From: Verrucomicrobiaceae bacterium | Lineage (GTDB): Bacteria; Verrucomicrobiota; Verrucomicrobiia; Verrucomicrobiales; Verrucomicrobiaceae | Reading direction: 5' to 3' | DNA length: 64,000 nucleotides | NCBI GenBank assembly: GCA_016795365.1 | Contig: JAEUHN010000026.1 | Coordinates: 1 to 64,000, forward strand | Notes under the pieces: generated by a model | What the model was told of the DNA's origin: nothing | Databases searched by the model: none | What the model saw: the letters and a program-made list of their open reading frames with translations, nothing else | Part shown: positions 52,452 to 61,472 of the stretch, piece by piece | Numbering within the stretch: the first letter of the stretch is position 1 | Layout: every line of letters begins with the position of its first letter | Translations under genes and position numbers: made by a program

Positions 52452-53147
52452 ATGAAAGCGATCCTCCTCTCCACTCTCCTTGCTTCCTCCTTGCTCGCTG
52501 CTGATCCGGCGGGACCCAAGACGGTCGTCATCACGGTCGATTACCTGAAGACTGATCCCGCGACGGCGAACGAACTCATCCACGGCGCGCAGGCTCCGAA
52601 GAACAGCAAAGAATGGAGGGAGGCGCTCACGAAGTTGCAGAACCCACCGAAGTCAGAGTTGCTGGCCTCCACCACGGTAACAACCAAAAGCGGACAACGC
52701 GCCAGCAGTGAGTCCGTGCAGGAGCACATTTACCCCACGGAATATAGTCCAGCGCAGGGACGCAAGCCTCACTCTCCTCCCGTGCCAGCCACGACGAGCG
52801 GTGTCGATGTGCCCACACCGGCGGCCTTTGAGATGAAGCCTGCGGGTATGCGGCTGGAAGTCGATCCCGTGGTGGGACCTGACGGCAAGTCAGTCGATCT
52901 CAATCTCGCGCCCGAACTCGTGCGTTACTTTGGTGACGAGCCGATGCTGAAACTCCCCACGGAAGGCGGTGAGCGTGATGTGATGACCAAGCCCCGCTTT
53001 TACTCGATGAAGATTCAGACCGCCGTGACGGTGGGTGACGGTGGCAGTGCTCTGATTGGCACGCTTCTGCCACCAGATGAAGATGGCAATGCAGATGGCA
53101 CTCAGCGCGTGCTCGTCTTTGTCTCGGTGAAGCTGGTGGACGCGTGA
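52452..53147 (+). CDS. Secreted small protein resembling the secretin C-terminal domain
   Basis: The product has 231 residues with a signal peptide (MKAILLSTLLASSLLA). After a linker rich in Pro/Ser/Thr, the last 110 residues (MRLEVDPVVGPDGKSVDLNL, then ITAVTVGDGGSALIGTLLPP in outline and RVLVFVSVKLVDA) follow the strand order of the GspD/PilQ secretin domain: conserved L-V-P, V-x-V-x-DGG-x-x-x-x-GL and a final LVFVSVKLV. It is far too short for a full secretin, with no N-domains, so it may be a pilotin-like or solitary pore-domain protein. It is 10 bp after the short PSD1 gene. Confidence 0.5.
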   Translation: MKAILLSTLLASSLLAADPAGPKTVVITVDYLKTDPATANELIHGAQAPKNSKEWREALTKLQNPPKSELLASTTVTTKSGQRASSESVQEHIYPTEYSPAQGRKPHSPPVPATTSGVDVPTPAAFEMKPAGMRLEVDPVVGPDGKSVDLNLAPELVRYFGDEPMLKLPTEGGERDVMTKPRFYSMKIQTAVTVGDGGSALIGTLLPPDEDGNADGTQRVLVFVSVKLVDA

Positions 53148-53154
53148 GGCGCAC

Positions 53155-53778
53155 TCACTTCGCTGGGTGCCAGCGATAGTGGCCGGTGAGCGGGAACTCG
53201 AACAAACGATCCTCCATCTGGGGTCCGCCGCCGATGTTGTGAACGATCCATGGTGCCCCGCTGCCAGTGGGGCTGAGCACCACCATCGCGATGTGCGGCA
53301 GTTTTCCCGCAACGGTGCAGGTGATGAGGTCGCCGGGGCGGTAATCGTCAGCATTCTGCGTGACCGGCAGCGATGCACCCTGGCGCTTGAAGAAGGTCTG
53401 CAAATTCGGCACGCGACGGTGGTCGATGTTCCTGTCCGTCTTTGACAGTCCCCATTGCTTTGGATAGGCGCGGAAGTTTGCGGCCATGTCCTCGTGAACC
53501 AGCTTCTGCAAATCGAAGCCCAGCGCTCGATAGGCGCGGATCACTTCATCGGTGCAGACACCGGTCTCTGCCGGCACATCGCCTCCGGGATACTTGAGCA
53601 CCACATAAGCGGGCTCGTAACGAACCATGTGCTTCGTGCGATTGAGGGCGGCGTGAACGAGCCTGGAGGCAAAGGTTTGATCCAGAGGCACTCGTGCTCG
53701 GGCAGCCTCGACTTGATCGGGAGTGGCGGCGGACGCGGTGAAGACCAGGGCAAGAATAGCAGCCAGAGGAGTGTTCAT
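53155..53778 (-). CDS. DUF1287 secreted protein
   Basis: ATG 53778 starts a signal peptide (MNTPLAAILALVFTASAA), giving 207 residues. The DUF1287 pattern is clear: GVCTDEVIRAYRALGFDLQKLVHEDM, DRNIDHRRVPNLQTFFKRQG, DYRPGDLITC, LPHIAMVV and HNIGGGPQMEDRLFEF. DUF1287 belongs to the NlpC/P60-like cysteine peptidase clan: the Cys in GVCTDE and His in LPHIAM are the likely catalytic pair, so cell-wall peptide cleavage is plausible. It is convergent with the secretin-like gene and divergent from the MFS gene, with 86 bp between starts. Confidence 0.88.
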   Translation of the reverse strand: MNTPLAAILALVFTASAATPDQVEAARARVPLDQTFASRLVHAALNRTKHMVRYEPAYVVLKYPGGDVPAETGVCTDEVIRAYRALGFDLQKLVHEDMAANFRAYPKQWGLSKTDRNIDHRRVPNLQTFFKRQGASLPVTQNADDYRPGDLITCTVAGKLPHIAMVVLSPTGSGAPWIVHNIGGGPQMEDRLFEFPLTGHYRWHPAK

Positions 53779-53864
53779 GTGCAGTCCGTGTGTGCGTTGG
53801 AATCGTGGCATCGCTGTGTCGCGTGTCTTGCACTTTGTCACGGATTCAGCCAGTCTCCGCATCC

Positions 53865-55196
53865 ATGAGTTTTTCAGCCTCCCCGACGACCGAAATCAAA
53901 AGCCTCCGCGACCTGTCTCCGCATCAACGTCGCTCAGGCATCGCCGCTTGGCTTGGCTGGTTGTTCGATGGGTTAGACATGCATATCTACACGCTCGTGG
54001 CCACGCCGTTCGTCGCGGCGCTGCTGATGCAGGGAAGTGTGGCGGCCTCGCCCAAGGACGTGGATACGAAGGCCTCGATTATTCAGGCGGCGTTCCTGGT
54101 GGGATGGGCGCTGGGCGGCGGGTTCTTTGGTCGCCTCGGCGATGTGCTAGGGCGCAGCCGCACGCTGGTGCTGACGATCTTGTTTTATGCCGGGTTCACG
54201 GGTCTGTCGGCGTTCTGCACCGAGTGGTGGCACCTCTTGATTTGCCGGTTCCTCTCGGCACTGGGCATAGGTGGCGAGTGGGCTGTGGGGGCGTCGTTGC
54301 TCTCGGAGACCTGGCCGAAGAACTGGCGTCCGTGGATCGCTGCGACGCTTCAGACCGCCGTGAATATGGGCGTGCTCCTTGCCTGCGCTGCGGGTGCCAC
54401 GTTCGCGTGGATCGTGAACCAGGGATGGATGACCGAGGCCATGAGCCATCGCGTCGTTTTCCTCGTGGGGATCTTGCCCGCGCTGATCACGCTTTGGATT
54501 CGAAAAGCCGTTCCCGAGACCGAGGAATGGGAGCACGCGAAGAAAGACGCCAAGCCCCCGGCCATCCGAGAGTTGTTCGGACCGCAGGTGGCGGGCACGA
54601 CGTGGCGGGTGCTGATCATCTGCGCGGTGTCGCTCACGGCGCACTGGGCTTTCATGTTCTGGCAGCAGAGCCTCATTCGTGCGCTTCCTGAGGTGAAGAC
54701 TCTTAGCGGGCCGGACCAAACCAATGCCGTGGTGGAAGCTCTCGTCTGGATCATGTGCGGCTCGATCATTGGCAATTACGTGGCCGGGCTCCTGGCCAAG
54801 CTCTGGAGCTATCGCACGGCCATCGTCGTGATGCTCCTCGCCTACGCCGTGGCGATGCTCTGTGCGTTTCACAACGCAACGGCATGGACGCATTCTCAGA
54901 TGCTCGTCTGGTATGCCGTGATCGGTCTGTGCCAGGGCGTCTTTGGCCTTTTCACCATGTGCCTGCCGCCGCTGTTCCCGACATTGCTGCGGACCACAGG
55001 CGCGGGATTTTGCTACAATATCGGCCGCATCGTGGCGGCGGTGGGAACCGTGGTCTTCAAGCTCTACGCGCCGGTGGGTGACTACCACACGGCGCTTTAT
55101 TACGCAGGACTGCTCTTCATCCCGGCGGCCTTGATCGCCCTGCTGCTGCCTCAGGAGCGCGAGGAAGATACGACCACGCCAATCCCTGCGGACTAG
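53865..55196 (+). CDS. MFS transporter, sugar/aromatic-acid symporter type
   Basis: ATG 53865 gives 443 residues and twelve predicted helices. The first helix contains WLGWLFDGLDMHIYTLVATP, typical of the acid:H+ symporter (AAHS) and related sugar-phosphate branches. The A-loop motif GRLGDVLGRSRTL lies between helices 2 and 3, followed by RFLSALGIGGEWAVGASLLSE and LPETEEWEH. It imports a small organic acid or sugar driven by proton symport; the substrate is not evident. A weak hairpin (GGCGA/TCGCC) lies just beyond the stop near 55202-55215. Confidence 0.88.
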   Translation: MSFSASPTTEIKSLRDLSPHQRRSGIAAWLGWLFDGLDMHIYTLVATPFVAALLMQGSVAASPKDVDTKASIIQAAFLVGWALGGGFFGRLGDVLGRSRTLVLTILFYAGFTGLSAFCTEWWHLLICRFLSALGIGGEWAVGASLLSETWPKNWRPWIAATLQTAVNMGVLLACAAGATFAWIVNQGWMTEAMSHRVVFLVGILPALITLWIRKAVPETEEWEHAKKDAKPPAIRELFGPQVAGTTWRVLIICAVSLTAHWAFMFWQQSLIRALPEVKTLSGPDQTNAVVEALVWIMCGSIIGNYVAGLLAKLWSYRTAIVVMLLAYAVAMLCAFHNATAWTHSQMLVWYAVIGLCQGVFGLFTMCLPPLFPTLLRTTGAGFCYNIGRIVAAVGTVVFKLYAPVGDYHTALYYAGLLFIPAALIALLLPQEREEDTTTPIPAD

Positions 55197-55241
55197 CCAA
55201 TGGCGAGCAGTCGCCTTGTTCCGCGAGGCTGCCGTCGTTCG

Positions 55242-56351
55242 CTAGGGTTTCACCAGCTTCACCGGGTAGGTCTTGCCTGCATTCCACTGGCAGACGTAGA
55301 GATTGCCTTCGTCGTCCGGGCACACGTCGTGCCCATGATGGAAGGTCTTCTCAGGAGCCTGGGACAAGGGCTTGAGCACGTCATCGGTGTAAACTGGCTC
55401 CGTTCCGCCGGGGGCGCTGATGACCTTGTTGTTCCTATCCAGAATGACGACGAACCCGCTGTCGTTGAGCCGCTTGCCCGTTCCGTTTTCTTTGCTCCAG
55501 CAGACCCCGGCGTGGAGGTGATCGCCTGCGATCACAGCTCGGCAGACAAAGCAGCCCGGCACGTCGATGCGGTCGATGAACTTCCCTTCGAGGGTGAAGC
55601 GCTTGAAGCAATTCTCTGCCCGCGAGGTGGCGATCAGCACGGGGTTGTTCGCATCGCGAAGGTCCACGGCAATGCCATGAGCATTGCTGAGTGCGCCCTG
55701 AGGATCGCCCTCGGGCTTGGCTCCGCCGAACTTGCTGATGAATCGACCGTGCTTGTCGAAGCGCAGGATGTAGTTCGAGCCGTAACCATCGGCGATGTAG
55801 ATGTCGCCATTCGGAGCCACCGCTGTCTCCGTGGGCATGTAGGTCGTTTCGGGTTCGTAGGCGCGGTAAGTGGCCGGATGGCCGATGTCCAGCAGCACCT
55901 TGCCGGTGAGGTCCGTCTTGATCACGCGACCTTGCTGGCGGTTCCATTTCTCGTTCTTCCAATACCAGCCGCAGTCCACGATGAGCAGGAATTCCTCGCC
56001 TTTGTCATCGCGCCCGAGGGTGAGCCCGTGACCGCCCGGATACTCGGTGCCCCAGAAGTCGAGCAGTTGTCCGCTCTTGTCGTAAATCAGCACGTTGTTG
56101 GCCGTGTGATCGCCTAGCATGATCAGCCGTCCTTTCGAGTCCTGGACCATTTCGTGGCAGTTCATGACGGGGTGCTTGGTGCTGTCGATTCGACGAACAC
56201 CCCAGTCGAGGTCCACCCGGTAGCGATGCGTTCCGTGGCCGATCACCACGTCATCGGCAGCCCTGGTCGGGGAAGGAACGAAGGCAGACAATCCGGCGGC
56301 GGATAGGCCACCCAGGAAGGTGCGGCGGGAGGGCGGAAGAGCAGGGGGCAT
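55242..56351 (-). CDS. Tat-exported NHL-repeat beta-propeller protein
   Basis: The product has 369 residues. The leader has SRRTFLGGLSAAG followed by a hydrophobic run, a Tat signal. The propeller has blades such as CHEMVQDSKGRLIMLGDH, TAVAPNGDIYIADGYGSNY, NAHGIAVDLRDANNPVLIA and HDVCPDDEGNLYVCQWNAGK. NHL proteins with this pattern include peptidyl-alpha-hydroxyglycine lyase-like enzymes, but I see no certain metal site. The gene is alone on the minus strand, convergent with the MFS gene and divergent from the next. Confidence 0.82.
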   Translation of the reverse strand: MPPALPPSRRTFLGGLSAAGLSAFVPSPTRAADDVVIGHGTHRYRVDLDWGVRRIDSTKHPVMNCHEMVQDSKGRLIMLGDHTANNVLIYDKSGQLLDFWGTEYPGGHGLTLGRDDKGEEFLLIVDCGWYWKNEKWNRQQGRVIKTDLTGKVLLDIGHPATYRAYEPETTYMPTETAVAPNGDIYIADGYGSNYILRFDKHGRFISKFGGAKPEGDPQGALSNAHGIAVDLRDANNPVLIATSRAENCFKRFTLEGKFIDRIDVPGCFVCRAVIAGDHLHAGVCWSKENGTGKRLNDSGFVVILDRNNKVISAPGGTEPVYTDDVLKPLSQAPEKTFHHGHDVCPDDEGNLYVCQWNAGKTYPVKLVKP

Positions 56352-56521
56352 GTGACCTCAACGCGTCGTCCTATGCGTCCATTGCACGCCGCTACTCTCT
56401 CCAGATGCTGACAAATGATTGGCAATTCAGCCTCTTCTGGCTAGCTGTCAGACCCGCTTCATTGCGCAGATTTCATTGAAATCGGCGCGAAGAATCCGCT
56501 AGTCTCTTGTCGAAACCCCGC

Positions 56522-57415
56522 ATGGAAACCCACTGGAAACGCCTGACCTCGGTCCTCTTCGCCGCCCTGCTCATGACCGCGGGCCGCGAAGCATGGGCGC
56601 AAACCAGCCCCTCCGTGTCCTCGGCCAGCGCCCTTTCCGGGGCTCGCCAGGCCAACGGCCAGGGCTTCCAGGGCGGGGTGCCGAAGGTCTTCGCGCCCAC
56701 CATGCCGCGTGTCAGCTACACGCTTTATCCCTGGAAAACAGACATCGTGGCCACGGTGTTTTGGGTGGGGGAAGAGCCGACGGAAAAGAATCCGACCACC
56801 AATACGAAGAGTGCTTGGGACCCGCAGTGGAAGATCAATTTCGGCGGTTACGACGATCCCGATCCCACCAAGCGCACCTCGAATTTCATCCCGGCCAACT
56901 TTGTTCCGAAGCAGAACCCGTTCTACATCGCGCTGCCTTACAACGATGTCGAAAGCGGCAACACTCGTCCTGACGCTCAACGTATTCCGTGGTTCAAGCA
57001 GCGCTTCCGGACCAAGGGGAAGAGCGTGGTTCGAGGTCAGTGGCTGGCGATTCGATATGGCAATCGCGTGTGCTACGCCCAGTGGGAAGACGTGGGACCG
57101 TTCGAGATTGATGACGTCGATTACGTCTTCGGCCCTTCTCGCCCTCGGAACTCGAAAAACAACGGCGCTGGAATCGACATCTCCCCAGCGGTTCGCGATT
57201 ACTTGGGCCTGAAAGCCGGTGGCAAGGTGGACTGGAGATTCGTCGATCTGAATGAGATTCCCGATGGTCCCTGGCGTTGGTTCGGCACGAATAATCCCTT
57301 CACGACGGCCAAGTCCACGGAGAAGCAGCAGATCCAGAACCGTCTCGAAGAACTCCGCCGCATGAGAGACGAATACTTCCGCCAGAACGGGAACTCGGGC
57401 CTGCGGGTGAGGTAG
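56522..57415 (+). CDS. Secreted hypothetical protein with a double-psi-beta-barrel-like region
   Basis: ATG 56522 gives 297 residues with a signal peptide (LTSVLFAALLMTAGREAWA). Residues about 70-260 contain WKINFGGYDDPD, KSVVRGQWLAIRYGNRVCYAQWEDVGPFE and AGIDISPAVRDYLGLKAGGKVDWRFVD. This resembles the RlpA/expansin-type double-psi barrel (DRGP-like VGPFE and the D-I-S helix), which binds or cleaves naked glycan. The tail is a basic helix (NRLEELRRMRDEYFRQ). Similarity is structural in feel only; the catalytic Asp of RlpA is not certain. Confidence 0.5.
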   Translation: METHWKRLTSVLFAALLMTAGREAWAQTSPSVSSASALSGARQANGQGFQGGVPKVFAPTMPRVSYTLYPWKTDIVATVFWVGEEPTEKNPTTNTKSAWDPQWKINFGGYDDPDPTKRTSNFIPANFVPKQNPFYIALPYNDVESGNTRPDAQRIPWFKQRFRTKGKSVVRGQWLAIRYGNRVCYAQWEDVGPFEIDDVDYVFGPSRPRNSKNNGAGIDISPAVRDYLGLKAGGKVDWRFVDLNEIPDGPWRWFGTNNPFTTAKSTEKQQIQNRLEELRRMRDEYFRQNGNSGLRVR

Positions 57416-57467
57416 GTATTGACCGCAGCGGGACTACGCAGAACGTGGCGACTCCGATCCTTCCCGC

Positions 57468-58322
57468 ATGAGTGCTCTCATCAACGAACCGCCCCTCACC
57501 AGTCCCATCGCTTGTCTCGGACCGGAGGGAAGCTTTTCGCATCTGGTCACGGCGCAGCGTTTTCCGCAGCATTCGCTGCAGATGATCGGCAGCGTGAGTG
57601 AGGTCTTTGACTACCTGGCCGCGAATCCTGAGGCCCACGGCATCGTGCCGATCGAGAACTCATCAGGCGGATTCATCATCGACACCGTGGACCGCCTGGT
57701 GGACGACCGCTGTGGACTCCACATCCTCGAGGAACTGACACTCGATGTGAAGCTCGCCCTCCTCGGGCATATGGGTCAGAGCGTGGATGTCATCTATTCG
57801 CATCCGATGCCCTTCTTCCACTGCGATGAATGGCTGCGTGTTCATTACCCGGTTGTGAAACGCGTGCCCCTCGCGAGCACTGCGGCTTCGGCGAAACGCG
57901 CTGTCGAAGAGATGAATGCTGCCACCATTGGGCCTCGACAAAACGCGGCCAAGCACGGGCTCGACATCTTGCACTTCCCGATCGCGGGCGACGTGCCCAA
58001 CATCACTCAATTTTTCCTCCTGGGACGCACTCCAAACACGCCCGTGGTCGAGCACAATCGTGCCGCCCTCGTCGTGGAATTGCCTGACCGTCCTGGCAGC
58101 CTCTGCTCCTTCTTGCAGCCCTTCAGCGATGCCAGCGTGAGCCTGAAGCGCATCGAGTCGCGGCCCCTGCGCGGCCAGCCGAACAAGTATCGGTTTTACA
58201 TCGAACTCGAAGGTTCGCCCGCACAGCCAGGAACTTCCGATGCCCTGGCCCGCGTGCGTGCCGATGGGGCCACTGTTCGCCTCATTGGCAGCTATGCCAC
58301 GGGCCGGAGATTTGAATCCTGA
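57468..58322 (+). CDS. pheA: Prephenate dehydratase
   Basis: The product has 284 residues. The N-terminal part has LGPEGSFSHLVTAQRFP, IVPIENSSGGFIIDTVD and IGPRQNAAKHGL. The catalytic motif normally ending T-R-F is NITQFFLLG here, with Gln in place of Arg. The C-terminal ACT domain has LPDRPGSLCSFLQPFSD and IESRPLRGQPNKYRFYIEL, which binds phenylalanine for feedback inhibition. It makes phenylpyruvate from prephenate in phenylalanine synthesis. There is no chorismate mutase domain. It is convergent with the HEAT-like gene, with 6 bp between stops. Confidence 0.92.
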   Translation: MSALINEPPLTSPIACLGPEGSFSHLVTAQRFPQHSLQMIGSVSEVFDYLAANPEAHGIVPIENSSGGFIIDTVDRLVDDRCGLHILEELTLDVKLALLGHMGQSVDVIYSHPMPFFHCDEWLRVHYPVVKRVPLASTAASAKRAVEEMNAATIGPRQNAAKHGLDILHFPIAGDVPNITQFFLLGRTPNTPVVEHNRAALVVELPDRPGSLCSFLQPFSDASVSLKRIESRPLRGQPNKYRFYIELEGSPAQPGTSDALARVRADGATVRLIGSYATGRRFES

Positions 58323-58328
58323 GCGTGG

Positions 58329-59873
58329 CTAGACCTTGAGCAATTCGCGTGCTTCCGCCTGGCCAGGGGCTGGTCGCCCATACTCGCTGGCGGTGACTCG
58401 GGCCAGGGCCACGAGGTGACGCCAGCGAAATGCCGGGCGAGTGCTGCGAAACTCGTCGGCCACGGTTTGATAATACTTTTCTGCATGAAGAGCACCGTCT
58501 TCGCTCACGGCAAAACGCAGCAGCAGGTCAAATACAGGATCCGGCTCGTGGCCAAGCGTGCCGTAGCGCTGCACAACGGCGGCAGCGTGTGATTGCATGT
58601 TCTGCCGGACCATCGCGTCGAGTTCCTTGAGCAGGGCAGTCGGCTCTTTGATCGTCAAGGTGCTCACCTGACGCTTCGAAGGAACGGGCTCCCACTTGGC
58701 GAACTCGCGAGCCGAGGTGTCGCGAGCGATCTGCCACGCCCCGAGAATCAGACAGGCGAAGGCATTTCTCCCGTGGCTCACTTGCGACAGATGGCGCCAG
58801 GCATTGATCGAATCACTCGCATGGACGCCAACGGAATCGCCATGCACGCTGCCCGTCGGTTTGCCAGGGAACTCCCATTCGGGTGGACGACCATGGTCGC
58901 GAAGCACAATCTGATTGGCCGCCAGCGAGATAGCTTCGCCAATGTCACGAGGATCGAATCCTTCCGCCAGCGCGGCAGCGACAGCCCCAGCCGCATCGGC
59001 AGGTGACCCTGCAAAGAGAGTGTTGGAGAGTTTTTCGATGAAGCCATCCTCTGCACTGCGAGTCCCCGGTTCGCGGCCCAGGAGCTTGTGCTCATCGAGC
59101 AACTTCGTCAGCACACGTCCGTGTTCCTCCCATTCGGGACGTCGGTAGCTTTCAGCCTTCAGGCAGTAGCGAAGTGACTGCCGGAGCAAGGTCTGCGCAT
59201 GTTCCTGCCCGACGACGTCCAGCAAGTCCCATGCTCGATACGGCAGCACCGTGCGATGAACTTCAGTGTCGTCCTGCACACAATGCAGCAGCGCGTCGAA
59301 GGCACCGTCTGCGCCTTGCTTGAGGAGGTTAGCAAAGACTTGTTCGGCAGTCGCATTGTCTTTGCGTTTCATCGCGTCGTGCAACTGATCCGCTGTCGCG
59401 ATGCCCGTCCCCGCAGAAATGGGGTGCAGCACTTCCGCCTTGCGTCCGCCGTTCTCCTGAATGCGGCTGGTGTTGCGATACAGCACCTTGAAGATCGGCA
59501 AGGCTTGCTCCGCCTCCGGCATGGAGTCCGACATCCTGAGCGCGGGCATCATGGCCATCAGGGTGTGAAAGCCGACGTAGTCTTCGCCGCCAAATGTGCG
59601 AGCATTGGCCAGCGCTCCGGCGGCGAGCAGACGCTTCAGTGGAACACCGGACTTGAGCTGTCTTAGCAGCAGGGGTTGCAGCTTCGCCGCTTCTGTCTCC
59701 TGCATCAGGCAGACCAGGGGCTCGAACTCGCCAAAGTGCAGGGCCTCAGGCGCTGGCTCCGCAGAAGTGGTGGTGATGCCCAACTCCGCAGCGAGGGCCT
59801 GACCGATAGTAGCAATGAGTGTTCCCTGACTGATGTCCGTAAGGAACTGACGGCGCGATGACTTGTTTTTCAT
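58329..59873 (-). CDS. Tat-exported helical-repeat protein associated with DUF1501
   Basis: ATG 59873 gives 514 residues, preceded by a rare good Shine-Dalgarno (GGAGG, 5 nt spacing). The leader has SSRRQFLTDISQG, a Tat signal. The rest is mostly alpha-helical with Leu/Ala repeats (LQPLLLRQLKSGVPLKRLLAAGALANAR, VFANLLKQGADGAFDALLHC), reminiscent of HEAT or armadillo repeats, and several His residues (SVHGDSVGVHASDSINAWRHL). The family is unknown. It lies 67 bp downstream of a DUF1501 gene on the same strand, so the two are likely an operon and the proteins probable partners. Confidence 0.6.
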   Translation of the reverse strand: MKNKSSRRQFLTDISQGTLIATIGQALAAELGITTTSAEPAPEALHFGEFEPLVCLMQETEAAKLQPLLLRQLKSGVPLKRLLAAGALANARTFGGEDYVGFHTLMAMMPALRMSDSMPEAEQALPIFKVLYRNTSRIQENGGRKAEVLHPISAGTGIATADQLHDAMKRKDNATAEQVFANLLKQGADGAFDALLHCVQDDTEVHRTVLPYRAWDLLDVVGQEHAQTLLRQSLRYCLKAESYRRPEWEEHGRVLTKLLDEHKLLGREPGTRSAEDGFIEKLSNTLFAGSPADAAGAVAAALAEGFDPRDIGEAISLAANQIVLRDHGRPPEWEFPGKPTGSVHGDSVGVHASDSINAWRHLSQVSHGRNAFACLILGAWQIARDTSAREFAKWEPVPSKRQVSTLTIKEPTALLKELDAMVRQNMQSHAAAVVQRYGTLGHEPDPVFDLLLRFAVSEDGALHAEKYYQTVADEFRSTRPAFRWRHLVALARVTASEYGRPAPGQAEARELLKV

Positions 59874-59940
59874 GACGGCCTCCGATTGATTGGCACCGAG
59901 TGTCCCAGGTCGGGCGAACAGGGTCAATCACGAAAAGAAC

Positions 59941-61377
59941 TCACATCAGACCCTTGATCGGATCGGCATCATAAAGCCAGTGGGGGCGCTGCTGGAGGTC
60001 CGTCCAGGTGATCTCGCGCGGCAGTCCCAGCGCTTCGTAAATCGTCGCAGCCATGTTCTCAGGCTTCTGCGCGTCGCTCTCTGGATGGCCTCCTAACTTG
60101 TCTGTGGAGCCAACCACCGTGCCGCCGCGAACGCTGCCGCCTGCAAAGAAAACCGTCTGAGCGGCACCCCAGTGGTCGCGGCCCGCGCCCTTGGCACCCT
60201 TCAGCGTGCTGATCTTCGGGGTGCGGCCGAATTCGCTGCCCATCACCACCAGCGTCTCATCGAGCAGCCCCGTGGCCTCCAGATCATCGAGCAAAGCACT
60301 GACCGCGCGGTCCATCGGCGGCAGGAGGAAGTTCTTCAAATTCGGCCAGGCGTTCTGGTGCGTGTCCCAGGACTCGTTGTTGCCCAGGTTCACCTGCACG
60401 AGGCTCACGCCCGCCTCCAGCATTCGTCGCGCCATGATAAGCGACCACCCGAAGCTGTTGCGACCGTAGCGGTCGAGGGTCTGCGCACTTTCCTTGGCCA
60501 GGCTGAAGGCGTCCTGCACCTGGTGGTTGGTCAGCAGCGAAATGGCAGCCTCGCGATATTGATCAAAACCGTCATCAGCCATGAATCGCAGCGCTTCACA
60601 CTGCGATTCCAAAGCCTCGCGCAAGCCCGCCCGGTCCCGCACACGATCCAGCGAAAGGCCCTGCGGCAGTGAGAGCTGCGGCGGTTGCCATCGCACCTGG
60701 GCGTCCTTCTCAAAGCCTCGCTCGTGATGAAACAAATACTCGGGAAAGGCTCCGTAGTGCGCCGGGTGATAAGGCGACATTTCGAGGAACCACGGATCAT
60801 GCTTCACGCCCATCATGCCGCCCAGCTGGCCATTGATGGTGCGGCCCTCGCGATGTTTCATTTTCTCCGGTAGCACCAGGGCTGGCGGGAGATTGTTCTG
60901 CTTCGGCAGCAAGGCCGTGGCAAGTGATGCAATGCTCGGGAAGTCCGTGGACTGCGGCTTGCTGCGGTCAAATCCAAGCGGTGCCTCGCTTCGTCCGGTG
61001 AGCATGACGTGGTGGGCCAGCGAGTGGTCGTTGGTGCCATGCGTGAGCGAGCGAACGAGAGCCCACTTGTTGGATCGTTGCGCCAGCATTGGCAGGTGCT
61101 CGCAGATCTGAATCCCAGGCGTGCGGGTGGCGATCGGCTTGAACTCACCCCGATACTCCACTGGCGCATCCGGCTTCATGTCGAAGCTCTCATGTTGCGC
61201 AAGACCACCACTGAGGAAGATGTAAATCACCTTCTTCGCTCGTGCCTTCGGCGCGGTGCTCGCTCCCAGCGCCTGCAAGGCACTCACATGATTCATCCCA
61301 AGACCCAGCAATCCAATCGCTCCGGCCTGGATCATCTCCCGCCGTGTGACGCCTTGTCTGTGCCCACATGAATGCAT
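59941..61377 (-). CDS. Tat-exported DUF1501 protein, third copy
   Basis: The product has 478 residues. The leader is VTRREMIQAGAIGLLGLGM. Family motifs are LSGGLAQHESFDMKPDAP, GVSLVQVNLGNNESWDTH, VMGSEFGRTPKISTL and GAGRDHWGAAQTVFFAGG, where the Asp-His pair of the other copies is retained. It is longer than the tandem copies and more distant from them. Its partner is a helical-repeat protein rather than a PSD1 protein. Expected location is the periplasm; activity is unknown. Confidence 0.92.
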   Translation of the reverse strand: MHSCGHRQGVTRREMIQAGAIGLLGLGMNHVSALQALGASTAPKARAKKVIYIFLSGGLAQHESFDMKPDAPVEYRGEFKPIATRTPGIQICEHLPMLAQRSNKWALVRSLTHGTNDHSLAHHVMLTGRSEAPLGFDRSKPQSTDFPSIASLATALLPKQNNLPPALVLPEKMKHREGRTINGQLGGMMGVKHDPWFLEMSPYHPAHYGAFPEYLFHHERGFEKDAQVRWQPPQLSLPQGLSLDRVRDRAGLREALESQCEALRFMADDGFDQYREAAISLLTNHQVQDAFSLAKESAQTLDRYGRNSFGWSLIMARRMLEAGVSLVQVNLGNNESWDTHQNAWPNLKNFLLPPMDRAVSALLDDLEATGLLDETLVVMGSEFGRTPKISTLKGAKGAGRDHWGAAQTVFFAGGSVRGGTVVGSTDKLGGHPESDAQKPENMAATIYEALGLPREITWTDLQQRPHWLYDADPIKGLM

Positions 61378-61472
61378 GGCCGGGAACTACGCGTGCGGTG
61401 GAGAGGTTCTTGCGTCGTGGACAATCTGCACGTTCAGCCTCAGACTCAAACAGAAGTTTGGATCGTCAGCAC

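Noticed and set aside
55202-55215. Hairpin GGCGA-gcag-TCGCC after the MFS gene as a terminator
   Set aside because: Only a 5-bp stem with no real T run; too weak to annotate.
58300-58330. T-loop-like sequence (GATTTGAATCC) suggesting a tRNA
   Set aside because: No acceptor or anticodon stem can be folded around it; it is the 3' end of pheA.
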